Source: Streptomyces sp. NBRC 110611
GTDB taxonomy: Bacteria; Actinomycetota; Actinomycetes; Streptomycetales; Streptomycetaceae
Length of the DNA: 64,000 bases
Direction: 5' to 3'
Assembly: GCF_001590865.1 (NCBI RefSeq)
Contig: NZ_BBUY01000002.1
Span: 367,713-431,712, forward strand
Below the pieces are notes generated by a model, which saw only the letters and a list, made by a program, of their open reading frames with translations, did not search any database and was not told where the DNA came from. This document shows positions 17,738 to 27,329 of the stretch, in pieces; positions within the stretch are counted from its first letter, which is position 1; every line of letters begins with the position of its first letter. A program made the position numbers and the translations under genes.

Positions 17738-19938
17738 GCGGTCTCCTCGGCGGTGCGCGCGGGCAGCAGAAGCTGTTCCAGCGGGGCGTTGACGAGTTCC
17801 AGGGCGAGCCGGCCGGGCGACAGCTCGCCGTCCTCGCCGCAGGCGGCGGACAGCGCCGCGACGAAGCCGTCCGCACCGTGGAGGTCGAGGACATCCGGCG
17901 GGGCACCGGGACGGCCGGGGCGCAGGTGGTCGAGGACGGTGCGCCCGCTCGCCGGGTCGGGGAACTCGGTGCCGGTGGGGCGGCCGATGTCGTCGCCGTC
18001 CAGGTGGCGCAGGCTGACGCGCTGTCCGGAGTTGACACCGAAGTGGATGCCCTGACCGGGCTCGCGAATGGTGACACTGTCCGGGACGGCGTCCCACAAC
18101 ACCAGCAGGATGTCGGGGGCCAGATGGTCGCGGCGCAGCTCGCCGACCTGCTCGTCGGCCCGGGTGGCGAGCAGCTCGAAGACGGGCCAGGCGCGGACCA
18201 GCGCGGAGTTGATCAGCAGCCCGGCCGCCGGAAAGGGGCTGCCGGGCGCGCGGGCCAGTCGTTCGCGGAGCAGCGGGTCGAGGTCGCGGTCGATGGAGGT
18301 GTGGGCGCCGACGTCGGTCGCGCCGGCCACCAGGGCCTGGATCCAGGCCTGGTCGATACGGAAGGCCCGCAGGCTCTCCGGTGGCAGCAGGCGCGGATCG
18401 GGTACCAGGTGAGGGAACGGCACACCGCGCAGCAGGGCGAGCCGCTCCAGCCACTCGGACATGGTGGTCGCGCTCGCGGTGACCACCGCGCTGAGCGACT
18501 GCCGGGCACGCGGGTCGGCGAGCAGCGCGGCCGGTTCGGCGCGGGCGGTGCGCGCCGCCGGTACGGGAGCCGGTTCGGGGTGCAGGTCGGCTCGCAGGGC
18601 CTGGACCAGGCGGCGCCCCAGGCCGGCCGAGGAGAGTTCGCTCAGTGCCATGGCGGCGGGCCGGGCGTCGGGGTCGTGCCGGGCGCGGTCGGGGTCGCTG
18701 CCGAGCGCGGCCAGAGTGGCGGCGCGGTCGGACAGTGCGCGCCGCGCTCCGGCCGCCTCGGCGCTGTAGTCGGGATCGGCGAGCGCGATGGTGCGGCCGA
18801 GCGTCCACGCCGCCGCGTAGCTGACGTCGAAGACGCCGTGCTCGCGGTCGTAGATGAGCGCGTGGTCGGCGGTGGTGTGCGGGCCGTCGAAGGCCGCGGT
18901 GGGCAGGGGCGGTGCGGTGAGCGGGGTGAACGGCCCCCGGTACCAGGCGTAGGTGGCCTCCCCCGCCAGGGTGCGGTGGGCGACGGCGCTGTAGCCGTGG
19001 TGCAGCCGGGTGCGTACGTACTGTTCCTCGGGCGTGGCCGCAGGGCCGGACGCCGGAGCGTGGCGCAGCGCGAGGTTCTCCGGGTCCTCGGTGCCGGGGT
19101 CGACGAGGCCGCGTAGCAGCGTGCCGGGGTCGAGGGTGCCGTCGGGGGCGTTGGTGAACGACCAGGACCACAGGCTGCACAGCCGTACGTGCTCGCTGCC
19201 CTGAAGGCGGCCGGGGGCGAGGCGGCCCAGGTGGCCTTCGAGGGAGACCAGGTGTACGGCGTAGGTACCGGGGGTGCGGGGGAAGCGGTTGGCGGCGACG
19301 ACGGCGTACTCGCCTTCGGTCAGTACCTCGCCGTCGTCGCGGAGCTGGGGCACGGTGCGCACGTCGCGCACGTGGGTGAGGTGGGAGAGCTCGTCCTCGC
19401 GTGGGACGACCGCGTGGAAGACGTCGACCGGCACGTCGATCGTGCGGCAGGGCAGATCGTCGTCGATCTCTCCGGACAGCTCCGGTCCGACGGCGTTGTC
19501 CGCTTCGGCGGGGTGGCGGAGAAGGCCGATGGGCCGGGTGGTGAACGCGCCCTTGGCGTCGGGGTCGTCGACGGCCTCGCCCTCGGCGAGGACCAGCAGC
19601 GCCAGCCAGGGCGCGGGAACCGCCCGTCCCGGCAACTGGCGCTCCCACGGGAGGATCGCCCGGTTGAGCGTGATGTGCGGCAGGACGTGGGTGTAACGGC
19701 CCGCTGCGCCGGCCGCGGGGTAGGTGGCGTGGACGGAGGTGGGGTCGAGGTGGAACCGGGCCGCGCGGATCTCGTATTGGCCCCCGGCTTCGGGCAGTTT
19801 GGCCGTGGCGTCGATGCACCGGTCGTCCTTGGTCAGGCGGTGTTCCACCGTGATGGCGTAGACGCCGGCAGTCGTCGCGGGTGCGAGGTGGTCGTGGAAC
19901 GTGACGTCCAGGTCGGGGCGGGCGGGCACGGTGGTCAC
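17734..19938 (-). CDS. Giant operon protein (734 aa), unknown family
   Basis: A 734-residue protein I do not recognise. It has an even mixed composition with hydrophobic patches (PAPWLALLVLAEGE near 110; WSWSFTNAPDG) but no signal peptide, membrane helix, Walker motif or metal site. Coupling is clear on both sides: its ATG (19938) overlaps the stop of the 1486-aa gene as ATGA, and its stop overlaps the GTG of the 1479-aa gene. Such tight linkage suggests the three proteins are needed in fixed ratio, as in a complex. A structural role is inferred, not shown. Confidence 0.8.
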   Translation of the reverse strand: MTTVPARPDLDVTFHDHLAPATTAGVYAITVEHRLTKDDRCIDATAKLPEAGGQYEIRAARFHLDPTSVHATYPAAGAAGRYTHVLPHITLNRAILPWERQLPGRAVPAPWLALLVLAEGEAVDDPDAKGAFTTRPIGLLRHPAEADNAVGPELSGEIDDDLPCRTIDVPVDVFHAVVPREDELSHLTHVRDVRTVPQLRDDGEVLTEGEYAVVAANRFPRTPGTYAVHLVSLEGHLGRLAPGRLQGSEHVRLCSLWSWSFTNAPDGTLDPGTLLRGLVDPGTEDPENLALRHAPASGPAATPEEQYVRTRLHHGYSAVAHRTLAGEATYAWYRGPFTPLTAPPLPTAAFDGPHTTADHALIYDREHGVFDVSYAAAWTLGRTIALADPDYSAEAAGARRALSDRAATLAALGSDPDRARHDPDARPAAMALSELSSAGLGRRLVQALRADLHPEPAPVPAARTARAEPAALLADPRARQSLSAVVTASATTMSEWLERLALLRGVPFPHLVPDPRLLPPESLRAFRIDQAWIQALVAGATDVGAHTSIDRDLDPLLRERLARAPGSPFPAAGLLINSALVRAWPVFELLATRADEQVGELRRDHLAPDILLVLWDAVPDSVTIREPGQGIHFGVNSGQRVSLRHLDGDDIGRPTGTEFPDPASGRTVLDHLRPGRPGAPPDVLDLHGADGFVAALSAACGEDGELSPGRLALELVNAPLEQLLLPARTAEETA

Positions 19939-22900
19939 CTCGCGGCTTCGGTCAGAAGCGGGGCTTCGGTCAGGAGCGGCGCATCGGTCAGGGTGGTGCC
20001 GGTCAGGTGGGCGGTGCGGGTCAGCGGGCCGTCGCTGCCGGGGGCCAGGCCGAGTGCGGCCAGCGCGCCGTGCGCCCGGGTGCGCCGGGTCGCGGTGCCG
20101 GCATCGGCGAGGGTGTTGCCGATCAGCGCGATGCTGCGGGGGTCGGGGACCGGGGAGCGGCCGGCCACCGTCTCGTCACGCAGCGGCATCCGGCCAGGCG
20201 GCAGGCCGTCGACGTCCAGGGCCTCGGCGGGTACCGGTCCGACGCCGGTCCGGCGGGTCGGGCCGGGCACCTGGATGGCCAGCCCGGTCAGACAGCCATC
20301 GACCAGGCCGGGCTGGTTGAGCGCCTGGTTGGGGTTGGCGAGCGGCTTGCCCCACAGTGCCTGCGGCAGGCCCTCGCGGGTGGCGGTGACCGTCCAGCCG
20401 GCACGTTCCCAGTCGTACGGGTCGCCGCGCTGGTCCAGGATCCGGACGACCTGCTCGGAGACGACGCCGGTCAGCCCCATCGGGCGGATGTCGATCCGGG
20501 CGTCGTCGCTGCCGGCGAACAGCTCGTCGTTGAGGGTGATCTTCGAGGCGGGCAGCGCGGATTCGACGGCCGCGGTGAACCCGTCGATGCGCACCAGCTC
20601 CGGTTCGGCGGCCGCCGTACGGGCCTCGGACTCCTCCTGAGTGACGTCCGGCAGCTCGCATCCCTGCTTCAGGACGGTGCGGGTGGGCGCGGGCAGCTGG
20701 ACGTGGAAGTCCTCCCAGTCCGCAGGGGGCGCGCCCTTGCGGTCGGAGCCGAAGCCGAGGGTGAAGGTGATGAACCAGACCTTCACCCGGGCCTTGCCGC
20801 CGACCGGCGGCAGCCACAGCTGGAGGTCGACCCCGACCTCCAGGGACACCCGCACCCGTACGAACAGCACCTTGACGGAGGCGGAGACGCCGATGCTCAG
20901 GCCCAGCGCCAGGTCGGCGTAGAACGGCTTCCACTGGACCAGCGCGTGGACGTAGGCGGTGAACCAGGCCCGCAGGTTGATGCCGTGCCCGTTGTCGTAG
21001 ACGGCGGCCAGCTCACCGCCGGCCATGAACGCCCCGTCGGTCAGCGCCGCGTACGCCTGGGCCCGGATGGACACCGGGCCGCGCTCCCACACCCAGCCGA
21101 TGCGCGGCGGCTTCGGGTAGTACGCCGGCGGCTGGAAGCGGGGGTGGTAGCCGCCGGCGGTGAGGACAAATCCCTTGCGGATGCCCTGGGCGGGCAGGTC
21201 CTTGCCCCACACGTAGAAGGAGATCCCGCCGGTGAGCTTCGCCTCCGGGTCCAGGAGGAAGGAACCGGCCGCGATGACGGTGTCCATGGAGAAGCGGCCG
21301 AGCGCGGAGTCGTAGGCGAAGACGAAGTTGACGATCACCTTGCCGAGCGGGCCGCCCGGGGACTGGTTGATGCCCGTGCCCGGCGCGAACGCCTCGCTCA
21401 CGTCGGGAACGGTGGTGGGTGGCAGGGCCAGGGTGGTACGTCCTGCCAGCACGGCCTTCCAGCCGGCCTCGCCCCATTCCACCAGGGCTACCGCGCGGGC
21501 CTGGATGAACCGGTAGACGGTGAACTCCATGCCGCCGGCCACCCAGTACCGGCCGGGTGCCGGGGTCACCCAGCCGCCCGGTCCGACGAGCTGGTCGAGG
21601 GCCTGGTTCGGGGTGAGTTTCTCGACCTCACCGCCGGGGTCGCCGGGCGCCGCGCCGAGGCGCTGGACGAAGGGGAAGTCGCTCACCTCATCGGTGGCGG
21701 GCAGGCGGACGGTGCTGTTGACGCCGAATCCGAGCACCACGCCGGTGAAGGTGACGGGCCCGACCGTGAACAGGCCGTTGACCCGGTTGCGGCCGGCGAC
21801 CAGCTCGGCGTAGCCGAAGACAGAGTCCCAGCCGGCCCGGTTACGGGCCCAGCTCCCCGCCAGTCGCAGGGTGATGAGGTCCTGGATCTCGATCCGCCCG
21901 GTGGCGGCGAAGGCCAGCTCGAAGTCCGGGCCCGCCTCCACCCGGGCGAAGGCGGCGGCGATCAGCACCTTGGGCGGTCCGGTGCGCTCCAGCGCCACGC
22001 TCGCGCCGCGCAGCGTCGGGGCCAGGGACCAGTCGGCGTCCACGCCGAAGCCGAGCCCGAGCAGTTCGACGGTGAGCGGGCCGACCGTCATGGTCGCGTC
22101 CAGGGCGATCCCCAGCCGACCATCGGCGACCGCGATGCTCAACCCGTGGAAGCGGACCGGGCCGAAGACCACGTCGAGTTCCCGGGCGGAAGCGTCCTGC
22201 GCGGTCCGCACCGCAATCGGTCCTCGGGCGGCGAGCGCCCGGCCGGGCGGGGAGGTGACCGGCAGCACCAGTGGCTCCTGCGGTACACCACCGATGCTCA
22301 GCTCGACCTGGACGGCGACGCCGGGCTGAGCCGCCGGACCGGTCGCGAAGCGTGGCAGTCGGCGTTCGGCCCCGGCGTCCAGCTGATCCAGCAGGGCGTT
22401 GAGCGCGGCCGCCTGCGCATCGTTCCAGCCCTCGGGCGTGGAGGTGACCGCGAGGCCGGGCAGCGCCAGGTCCGCGCCGGGCGGGATCGCGTCGCCGACC
22501 AGCGGCAGTCCCGAGGCGCGGGCGTCCAACCGGGCCCGGACGGCGGCGGCTGTGCGGCGCGGGCCGGCCTGGCCCGAGCCGCGGCGGGTGGCGTACACCC
22601 AGCCGGTGTACTCGGTCACGGCGGTCAGCAGCGTCTCGCCGGTGGCACTGTCGTAGCGGACGGCGAGGGCGGTGAGTACGGGCTGGAGGGCCTCGGGCAG
22701 CTCGGGCAGCTCCATCCCGAGCGCGGCGGCGAGCTCGGCGAGGGGTACCCCGGGCTCGGCCGACCAGCTTCCGGTCACGGTGGCGCCCGCGGCGGACTCG
22801 CCGTAGCCGACGGCGAACTCCAGGACGCGGGGGCCGGGTGCCTCCTCGCCGAGGAGCCGGTCGCGGGTGGCGAGCGCGCGCCGGGTCTCCTCGTTCCCCG

Positions 22901-24395
22901 CGGGGGGAAGAGTGAGGCGAAGGACGCCGGTGATGTCCTTCTCGTATGCGGTGCCGGAGTCCTTGCGGGTGAGGGCGGCGGTGAGGGAGAGGGCGGCGTC
23001 GGCGTCGCCGAGGGGGAACGCGAGGGTGGTGGACAGGTCGACGGCGTTGAGGGAGCTGTCGAAGGCGACGTACAGGGAGGTGAGTTCGAGGTCGGCGAGC
23101 AGGGCGGGGGGCTCGGCCCCGAAGGCTCCGAAGAGGTCGGCGGCGGAGACCTGGTGCAGCTTTCCCGAGAAGTGCCAGCCGTCCGCGGTGCTCTCGGCGA
23201 CCAGGCGCGCCGAGCCGTCGCCGATGAACCAGTCGGCGGCCAGGGCCCCACGGCGCTCGTTTCCGGCGGTGAGCAGCCGCAACTCGATGCCGGAGAGCCC
23301 GATGCCGGGGCCCAGCTCGCACGCTCCGCTCACCGCGAGCTCCACGGAGAACGCAGCGGTGCCCGAGCCCTTGGCCGCTTCGAACCTGATCCGCTCCGCC
23401 GTGAGCGTCTCCAACGGAAGGTCGACACCTGGCAGGAAGTGCTCCACGACAGGAGCCAGTGGGGTGGGCTCCACCAGCTCAGCGGAGATCTCCAGGTCGG
23501 GCAGCCGGATACCGGCGAACAGCGTCAGCTCGTCCAGCAATTGGAGAAAGCCTCCGAAGAGAGCCTTCACCCGAGGGCCCGAGGGGGGCAGCGGCAGAAC
23601 CACGAACTCGGCACGCACGCCGGTGACCTGAAGGCCGGGGAAGGGCTCCCAGTCCACGTCCAGGCTCACCCGGACCCACAGCGACACCACCTCGCCGTCC
23701 GGGCCGTCGGTGTACGAGACCGACAGTCCGCTGACGGTGAGCTCGCCGCCGCCCGCGAAGGCGTCCGGCAGCTGGAAGTCCGTGGCCACCAGTCCGGGCA
23801 GCAGCCCGGCGAGAGAGCCGAGCGCATCGACCGGTACGCCGGGGAACTCGCCGGTGAGGTTCCAGGCGTACGACTCACTCTCGGGCGGGAAACCCGCCAC
23901 ATAGGCCCGTTGCGTCTCCGTGCTGCCCGGCAGGGGCAGCTCCGCCCCGAGGCCGGCTCGTGCCCGTGGCTCCCCCAGGTCGTCCGGGCTCGCCTCCAGC
24001 ACGAGGTGGAGGACGTCGCAGCCGAGCGCTTTCAGCGCCTGAGGGTCCGCCGTGAGGTGCTCTGGGGGCAGCGACCACTCGGGAAGAGTGGTATCCAGGT
24101 GCACGCCGGTCACGGGCGAGGCATCGAAGTCCGGATCGTCGGGGTCGTCACTGTCCGGCAGGAAGGCGACGAACACCGGCACGGCACTGGACAGACCGCG
24201 CAGCTCCACCTCGCCGCCCACCGCGAGGCCCGCCGCGTCCGGCCGGGACGCGGTGACGACGAGGATCTCCGCACCGAGATGCGCGGCGAACATGTCGGCA
24301 GCGCCTTCGATCTCCAGTTCCGCGGCGGTCAGGCGGAGTTCACCGCCTTCACTCTCCCCCAAACGCTCACGGATTTGTGCCACGGTCAGCGGCAT
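19935..24395 (-). CDS. Giant operon protein (1486 aa), resembling DUF6603-type proteins
   Basis: A 1486-residue protein of unknown function. The middle (about 700-1250) is built from alternating short hydrophobic strands with many glycines and aromatics (for example VNGLFTVGPVTFTG, LTGGISFYVWGKDL, INLRAWFTAYVHALVQW), suggesting a large beta-structure. It recalls, from memory and unverified, the uncharacterised DUF6603 family of very large proteins. The N-terminus (LTVAQIRERLGESEGGELRL) looks cytoplasmic and there is no signal peptide. ATG 24395 follows GGGGACC, 15 bases behind the hydrolase gene; the stop overlaps the next ATG. The C-terminus ends in a threonine/leucine-rich tail with short direct repeats (DAPLLTEAPLLTEA). 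Confidence 0.8.
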   Translation of the reverse strand: MPLTVAQIRERLGESEGGELRLTAAELEIEGAADMFAAHLGAEILVVTASRPDAAGLAVGGEVELRGLSSAVPVFVAFLPDSDDPDDPDFDASPVTGVHLDTTLPEWSLPPEHLTADPQALKALGCDVLHLVLEASPDDLGEPRARAGLGAELPLPGSTETQRAYVAGFPPESESYAWNLTGEFPGVPVDALGSLAGLLPGLVATDFQLPDAFAGGGELTVSGLSVSYTDGPDGEVVSLWVRVSLDVDWEPFPGLQVTGVRAEFVVLPLPPSGPRVKALFGGFLQLLDELTLFAGIRLPDLEISAELVEPTPLAPVVEHFLPGVDLPLETLTAERIRFEAAKGSGTAAFSVELAVSGACELGPGIGLSGIELRLLTAGNERRGALAADWFIGDGSARLVAESTADGWHFSGKLHQVSAADLFGAFGAEPPALLADLELTSLYVAFDSSLNAVDLSTTLAFPLGDADAALSLTAALTRKDSGTAYEKDITGVLRLTLPPAGNEETRRALATRDRLLGEEAPGPRVLEFAVGYGESAAGATVTGSWSAEPGVPLAELAAALGMELPELPEALQPVLTALAVRYDSATGETLLTAVTEYTGWVYATRRGSGQAGPRRTAAAVRARLDARASGLPLVGDAIPPGADLALPGLAVTSTPEGWNDAQAAALNALLDQLDAGAERRLPRFATGPAAQPGVAVQVELSIGGVPQEPLVLPVTSPPGRALAARGPIAVRTAQDASARELDVVFGPVRFHGLSIAVADGRLGIALDATMTVGPLTVELLGLGFGVDADWSLAPTLRGASVALERTGPPKVLIAAAFARVEAGPDFELAFAATGRIEIQDLITLRLAGSWARNRAGWDSVFGYAELVAGRNRVNGLFTVGPVTFTGVVLGFGVNSTVRLPATDEVSDFPFVQRLGAAPGDPGGEVEKLTPNQALDQLVGPGGWVTPAPGRYWVAGGMEFTVYRFIQARAVALVEWGEAGWKAVLAGRTTLALPPTTVPDVSEAFAPGTGINQSPGGPLGKVIVNFVFAYDSALGRFSMDTVIAAGSFLLDPEAKLTGGISFYVWGKDLPAQGIRKGFVLTAGGYHPRFQPPAYYPKPPRIGWVWERGPVSIRAQAYAALTDGAFMAGGELAAVYDNGHGINLRAWFTAYVHALVQWKPFYADLALGLSIGVSASVKVLFVRVRVSLEVGVDLQLWLPPVGGKARVKVWFITFTLGFGSDRKGAPPADWEDFHVQLPAPTRTVLKQGCELPDVTQEESEARTAAAEPELVRIDGFTAAVESALPASKITLNDELFAGSDDARIDIRPMGLTGVVSEQVVRILDQRGDPYDWERAGWTVTATREGLPQALWGKPLANPNQALNQPGLVDGCLTGLAIQVPGPTRRTGVGPVPAEALDVDGLPPGRMPLRDETVAGRSPVPDPRSIALIGNTLADAGTATRRTRAHGALAALGLAPGSDGPLTRTAHLTGTTLTDAPLLTEAPLLTEAAR

Positions 24396-24410
24396 CGCAG
24401 GTCCCCGTCC

Positions 24411-25709
24411 TCACTCGTAGGTGAGCGTGTAGGTGTTGGCGCCTTCCGGGTCGATTTTCAGTTGCCAGTCATATCCGTACGAGGCATCGCTCTTGGTCGG
24501 CTTCTCCACGAAGTGCACAAGGTTGGTGAAGACGCCGACGATTCCCGGCTCGGTGCGGAAATTCTTCTTGAAGGCGCCACGTTCCAGATCTTCATCCCTG
24601 TCCGCGAAGTAGCCGATTTCGGGGAGCGCCCGATCCTGCTTATTGGGCCGTACGGTCACCGGCTTTCGAGGGAGGGCCTTCCACGTCTTGAGCATCTCGT
24701 TCATCTTCGACAGCGGAGGGATTCCCCCGTCGCCACCGAAGGCGTAGGTCCCCGAGCTGATGAGGATGCCGTCCGGCTGGATGAAGTCGAGCCATGCGTC
24801 GGAGGTGGAGGTCCTGCTGCCGTGGTGTCCGGCCTTCAGCCAGGTCATCCAGGTCTTGCGCATCCCCGGTCCCGTCTTACGGCTGATCAGCAGGCGCTCC
24901 ACGTCCTCCCCCGTGTCCGCCATCAGGAAGACCCGCTGCTCCTTGCCGGCGGCGGACTGGCCGAGCAACAGCAGAGCGATGGCTTCGCGGTTGGGGTCGT
25001 AGACATAGCTCGGGGCCGCCTTGCGCTTGGCGGCCACCTCACGGCGGCCCCGGTTGGCGAAGGGCGGCCACAGTTCGCCGGAGGCCCGGGTGCCGGTCTT
25101 CCGCTTCTTCGCACCCTGCGCTGGATCCGGCCGCCCGGTGCAGGCGGCGATCAGGTAGAGCCCCGCTTCACCCGCACTGCCGCTGGCGACCGGCATCTCC
25201 ACCAGCTTCTCCGGCGCCACCACCTGCCTGACGATCTGCCGCGGCGGGCTGAGGAAAGCCGGTCCGCCGGCCACCGTCTCGTACTCCGCGTGCTTCTCCA
25301 GGACAGTCCGCATCGCCGGGAAACTCTCGCGGGACGCGGCCGTGAAGTCAGTGGTTTTGCCGGTGTGGAGCACATTCCTGACAGAGTAGAGAAGCCGCTT
25401 CCTGTCCTCGTGAAAGAGGAGGTAACCCAGGTAGTTGTAGTGGTCTTCGTCGGGGTGCGTGATGATGAGGTAGTCCAGCGTGTTCGGGTTCTTGAGTCTT
25501 CCCAGGCGCGCCGCGATTTCATCCGTAATGTGATCATGCATCCGCACGTCTTTCTTCGGATCGGAGCCGTTGTACTTGTGGTCGATCTCGCTCTTGGACC
25601 CGCAGTCCACCAGGACAGCCGCTTCCCCCTGCTGCGGATCGCTGCCGTAGAACACGATGAGCGTGCAGTCACCCTGCCCGACGCTGAAGAATGTCACTTC
25701 CGCTGGCAC
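24411..25709 (-). CDS. ComEC-like metallo-beta-lactamase-fold hydrolase, first gene of operon
   Basis: A 432-residue stand-alone hydrolase of the ComEC/Rec2 metallo-beta-lactamase type. VTFFSVGQGDCTLI (5-18) is the usual first strand, LVDCGS follows, HPDEDH at 85-90 is the HxDxDH metal motif, MADTG supplies Asp265, and KAGHHGS at 292-298 the second histidine pair. All metal ligands appear intact, so activity on a phosphodiester or nucleic acid is plausible. No ComEC membrane channel is attached. Start GTG 25709 is chosen because GGGGAG lies at good distance and the family begins here; an open frame continues 318 bases upstream without coding character. It is the only recognisable enzyme in the operon. 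Confidence 0.85.
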   Translation of the reverse strand: MPAEVTFFSVGQGDCTLIVFYGSDPQQGEAAVLVDCGSKSEIDHKYNGSDPKKDVRMHDHITDEIAARLGRLKNPNTLDYLIITHPDEDHYNYLGYLLFHEDRKRLLYSVRNVLHTGKTTDFTAASRESFPAMRTVLEKHAEYETVAGGPAFLSPPRQIVRQVVAPEKLVEMPVASGSAGEAGLYLIAACTGRPDPAQGAKKRKTGTRASGELWPPFANRGRREVAAKRKAAPSYVYDPNREAIALLLLGQSAAGKEQRVFLMADTGEDVERLLISRKTGPGMRKTWMTWLKAGHHGSRTSTSDAWLDFIQPDGILISSGTYAFGGDGGIPPLSKMNEMLKTWKALPRKPVTVRPNKQDRALPEIGYFADRDEDLERGAFKKNFRTEPGIVGVFTNLVHFVEKPTKSDASYGYDWQLKIDPEGANTYTLTYE

Positions 25710-26149
25710 AGAATTCTCCCCGGACGTGATGGATATGCGTAATCGCGTAATCAGAGAAGTGCCGGATACCGATGCGCCGGCTGGAGGAGTTACCAAAGAC
25801 GACCAGCATGGACAGCCGGCAAGGGCAATCGGCGATTTCTGGTTCCCACAAGCGCCTACGAAAAATACGCCAGCGCCGACTGACTCACGCCCCCTCCACC
25901 ACGGAACGCGCCACAACAAACACAACCACACAGGCCCGCTGACCGTACAGGCCACCTTCGCGGTTTGACTTGAAAGCAACGGCCGGGCGAAGCAAATAAA
26001 TTTTCGAGTTTTCACTGTCGCACGCAAAGGGCTTTCAGCAGTTAAATATTCCTCCTTGTGAGTGGTTTCTCAGCGGCCACAACAGGGCAACAAGCAGTCG
26101 CTTTCTGCGACGAGGCGCAAAAGGGCTGCACAGGGGCGAGAATCGCTCC
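25710..26149. promoter_or_regulatory. Upstream region of the giant-protein operon
   Basis: About 440 bases with no supported gene. It includes an unusually AT-rich stretch near 25980-26060 for this genome (TAAATTTTCGAG and TTAAATATTCC). This is the expected site of the leftward operon promoter. An AAGGAGG on the minus strand near 26052 is not followed by a usable start. Confidence 0.35.
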
Positions 26150-26281
26150 CCTCACTCCAGGCCAATGTGCGATTGAGAACGAGCTCCGCGCACGTTCGTA
26201 AAGAGCCGCCCGAAGACGCGCGTGGGCGCCATAGGTGGCGTCGGCTACCACGGCAGGTGGCCTCACCCCCAGGCCACACAC
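26150..26281 (-). pseudogene. Fragment resembling an IS701-type transposase
   Basis: About 44 codons read GVRPPAVVADATYGAHARLRAAL, close to the 'PPVVVADAGYGD...FR..L' stretch around the second catalytic aspartate of IS701-family transposases. No other part of such a gene is recognisable nearby. It is probably insertion-sequence debris. Confidence 0.45.
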
Positions 26282-27329
26282 CCGCCATGCTCCTCAACAG
26301 GCCCGGCAGGACAACCTGACGGAGCCCTGCGAGGCTGTGCCTGGAGCGTGTCCGGTGGGTCGGCAGCCCTGGGCCTCTCCACGAGGGGCCAAAGGCCGCT
26401 GGGTCAGCCGGCGCCGCCGCGGCGGTAGGGAGCCATGGGCGGCGTGAATGTGGTTGTTTCCGGATAGGTCTCGACGGCTTCGACGCCGCAGCGGGACCAG
26501 GGCAGCGGCTCGTGGAGGATCGCCTCCGCGAGCGGCAAGAGCCACGGGGCCCAGGTCCTGTCCGGGTCGGTGGCGGGGGGCCGGTACTCGGTCAGCACGA
26601 CGGTCAAACAGGACCGTGACGGCGGCAGCGGCCAGTGGCTGGTCTGCGCCGAGTCGTCTTCCCCCTGGGACGGGGCGGTCCGTACCGGCTACGTGGTGCA
26701 CCTGCTGAACAGCTACACCACGGCGCAGGGAAGCTGACAGGGCGTCAGCGTACGTTCGGACACCGGCAACCTGTACAACGTCAGCACCAACCGTTACCTG
26801 GCCCGCGACCAGGGCTCGGCTTCCTGCGCTTCAGCAAGGACTGAGGACCCCATGGAGGACCGGTGTGGTGGTCAGGCACCGGAAGTGCCGGTCAGGGCGT
26901 CGAGGAGACCTCCCGTGACGCTACCGTCGAACACCTTGGCGACCAGCCGTACTACGGAGTCGATGAGGTCTGCTCCGCTCCGGTTCGCTGTTCCGGACTG
27001 CGAGGCGCGTGGCTGTAGCGACGCCGCGCGAAGCGGGGTAGGGGCCGGCGCTCAGCGGTGACGCAGGAGCGAGGTGACGTTGGGGTAAGGGACTTGCGCC
27101 AGGACGCGGTGCTAGCCGGAGGGGCAGAAGTCGACGGCGACCGTGAGCAGGCAGGAACGGGGCGCATTCCGACTGCCCGCCCAGGACACGCGCAGCATGC
27201 CGGAGGGCTTGCACGCCCGCGGGAGGCGCGGTGGGTCGGGCGCAGCGACCGGCAGGTTATGTGGGCGGTCCACGCGGCGCGGTGCGGCAACGGGAGGGTG
27301 ACGCGTGCGCCGCAGTCGGAGCAGCGGTG
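26282..27329. other. Gene-poor stretch with degraded coding remnants
   Basis: No intact gene is supported. Two short stretches look like old coding sequence: a rightward piece near 26620-26840 (GQWLVCAESS, YVVHLLNSYTTAQG, NLYNVSTNRYLARDQG, with a stop between) and a leftward piece near 26870-27010 ending SVTGGLLDALTGTSGA. Neither has a start or a family I can name. Confidence 0.4.

Noticed and set aside
17738..19819. Open frame extending the 1479-aa giant protein to 2173 residues
   Set aside because: The added part is a proline/arginine/histidine-rich shadow of the 734-aa gene, and a GTGA overlap at 17734-17737 gives the proper start.
9772..25709. Contractile injection system or phage tail reading of the giant operon
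   Set aside because: No sheath, tube, baseplate, spike, AAA ATPase or LysM protein is present; only the fibre-like repeats recall tails.
20007..25742. Rightward open frame of 1911 codons opposite the giant operon
   Set aside because: It is antisense to the 1486-aa and hydrolase genes, with the Gly/Arg/Val/Gln composition of a codon-position shadow and no domain.
26404..26607. 67-codon leftward frame (TVVLTEYRPPATDPD...)
   Set aside because: Starts with TTG without ribosome site, no family recognised; composition slightly protein-like but not enough to call.
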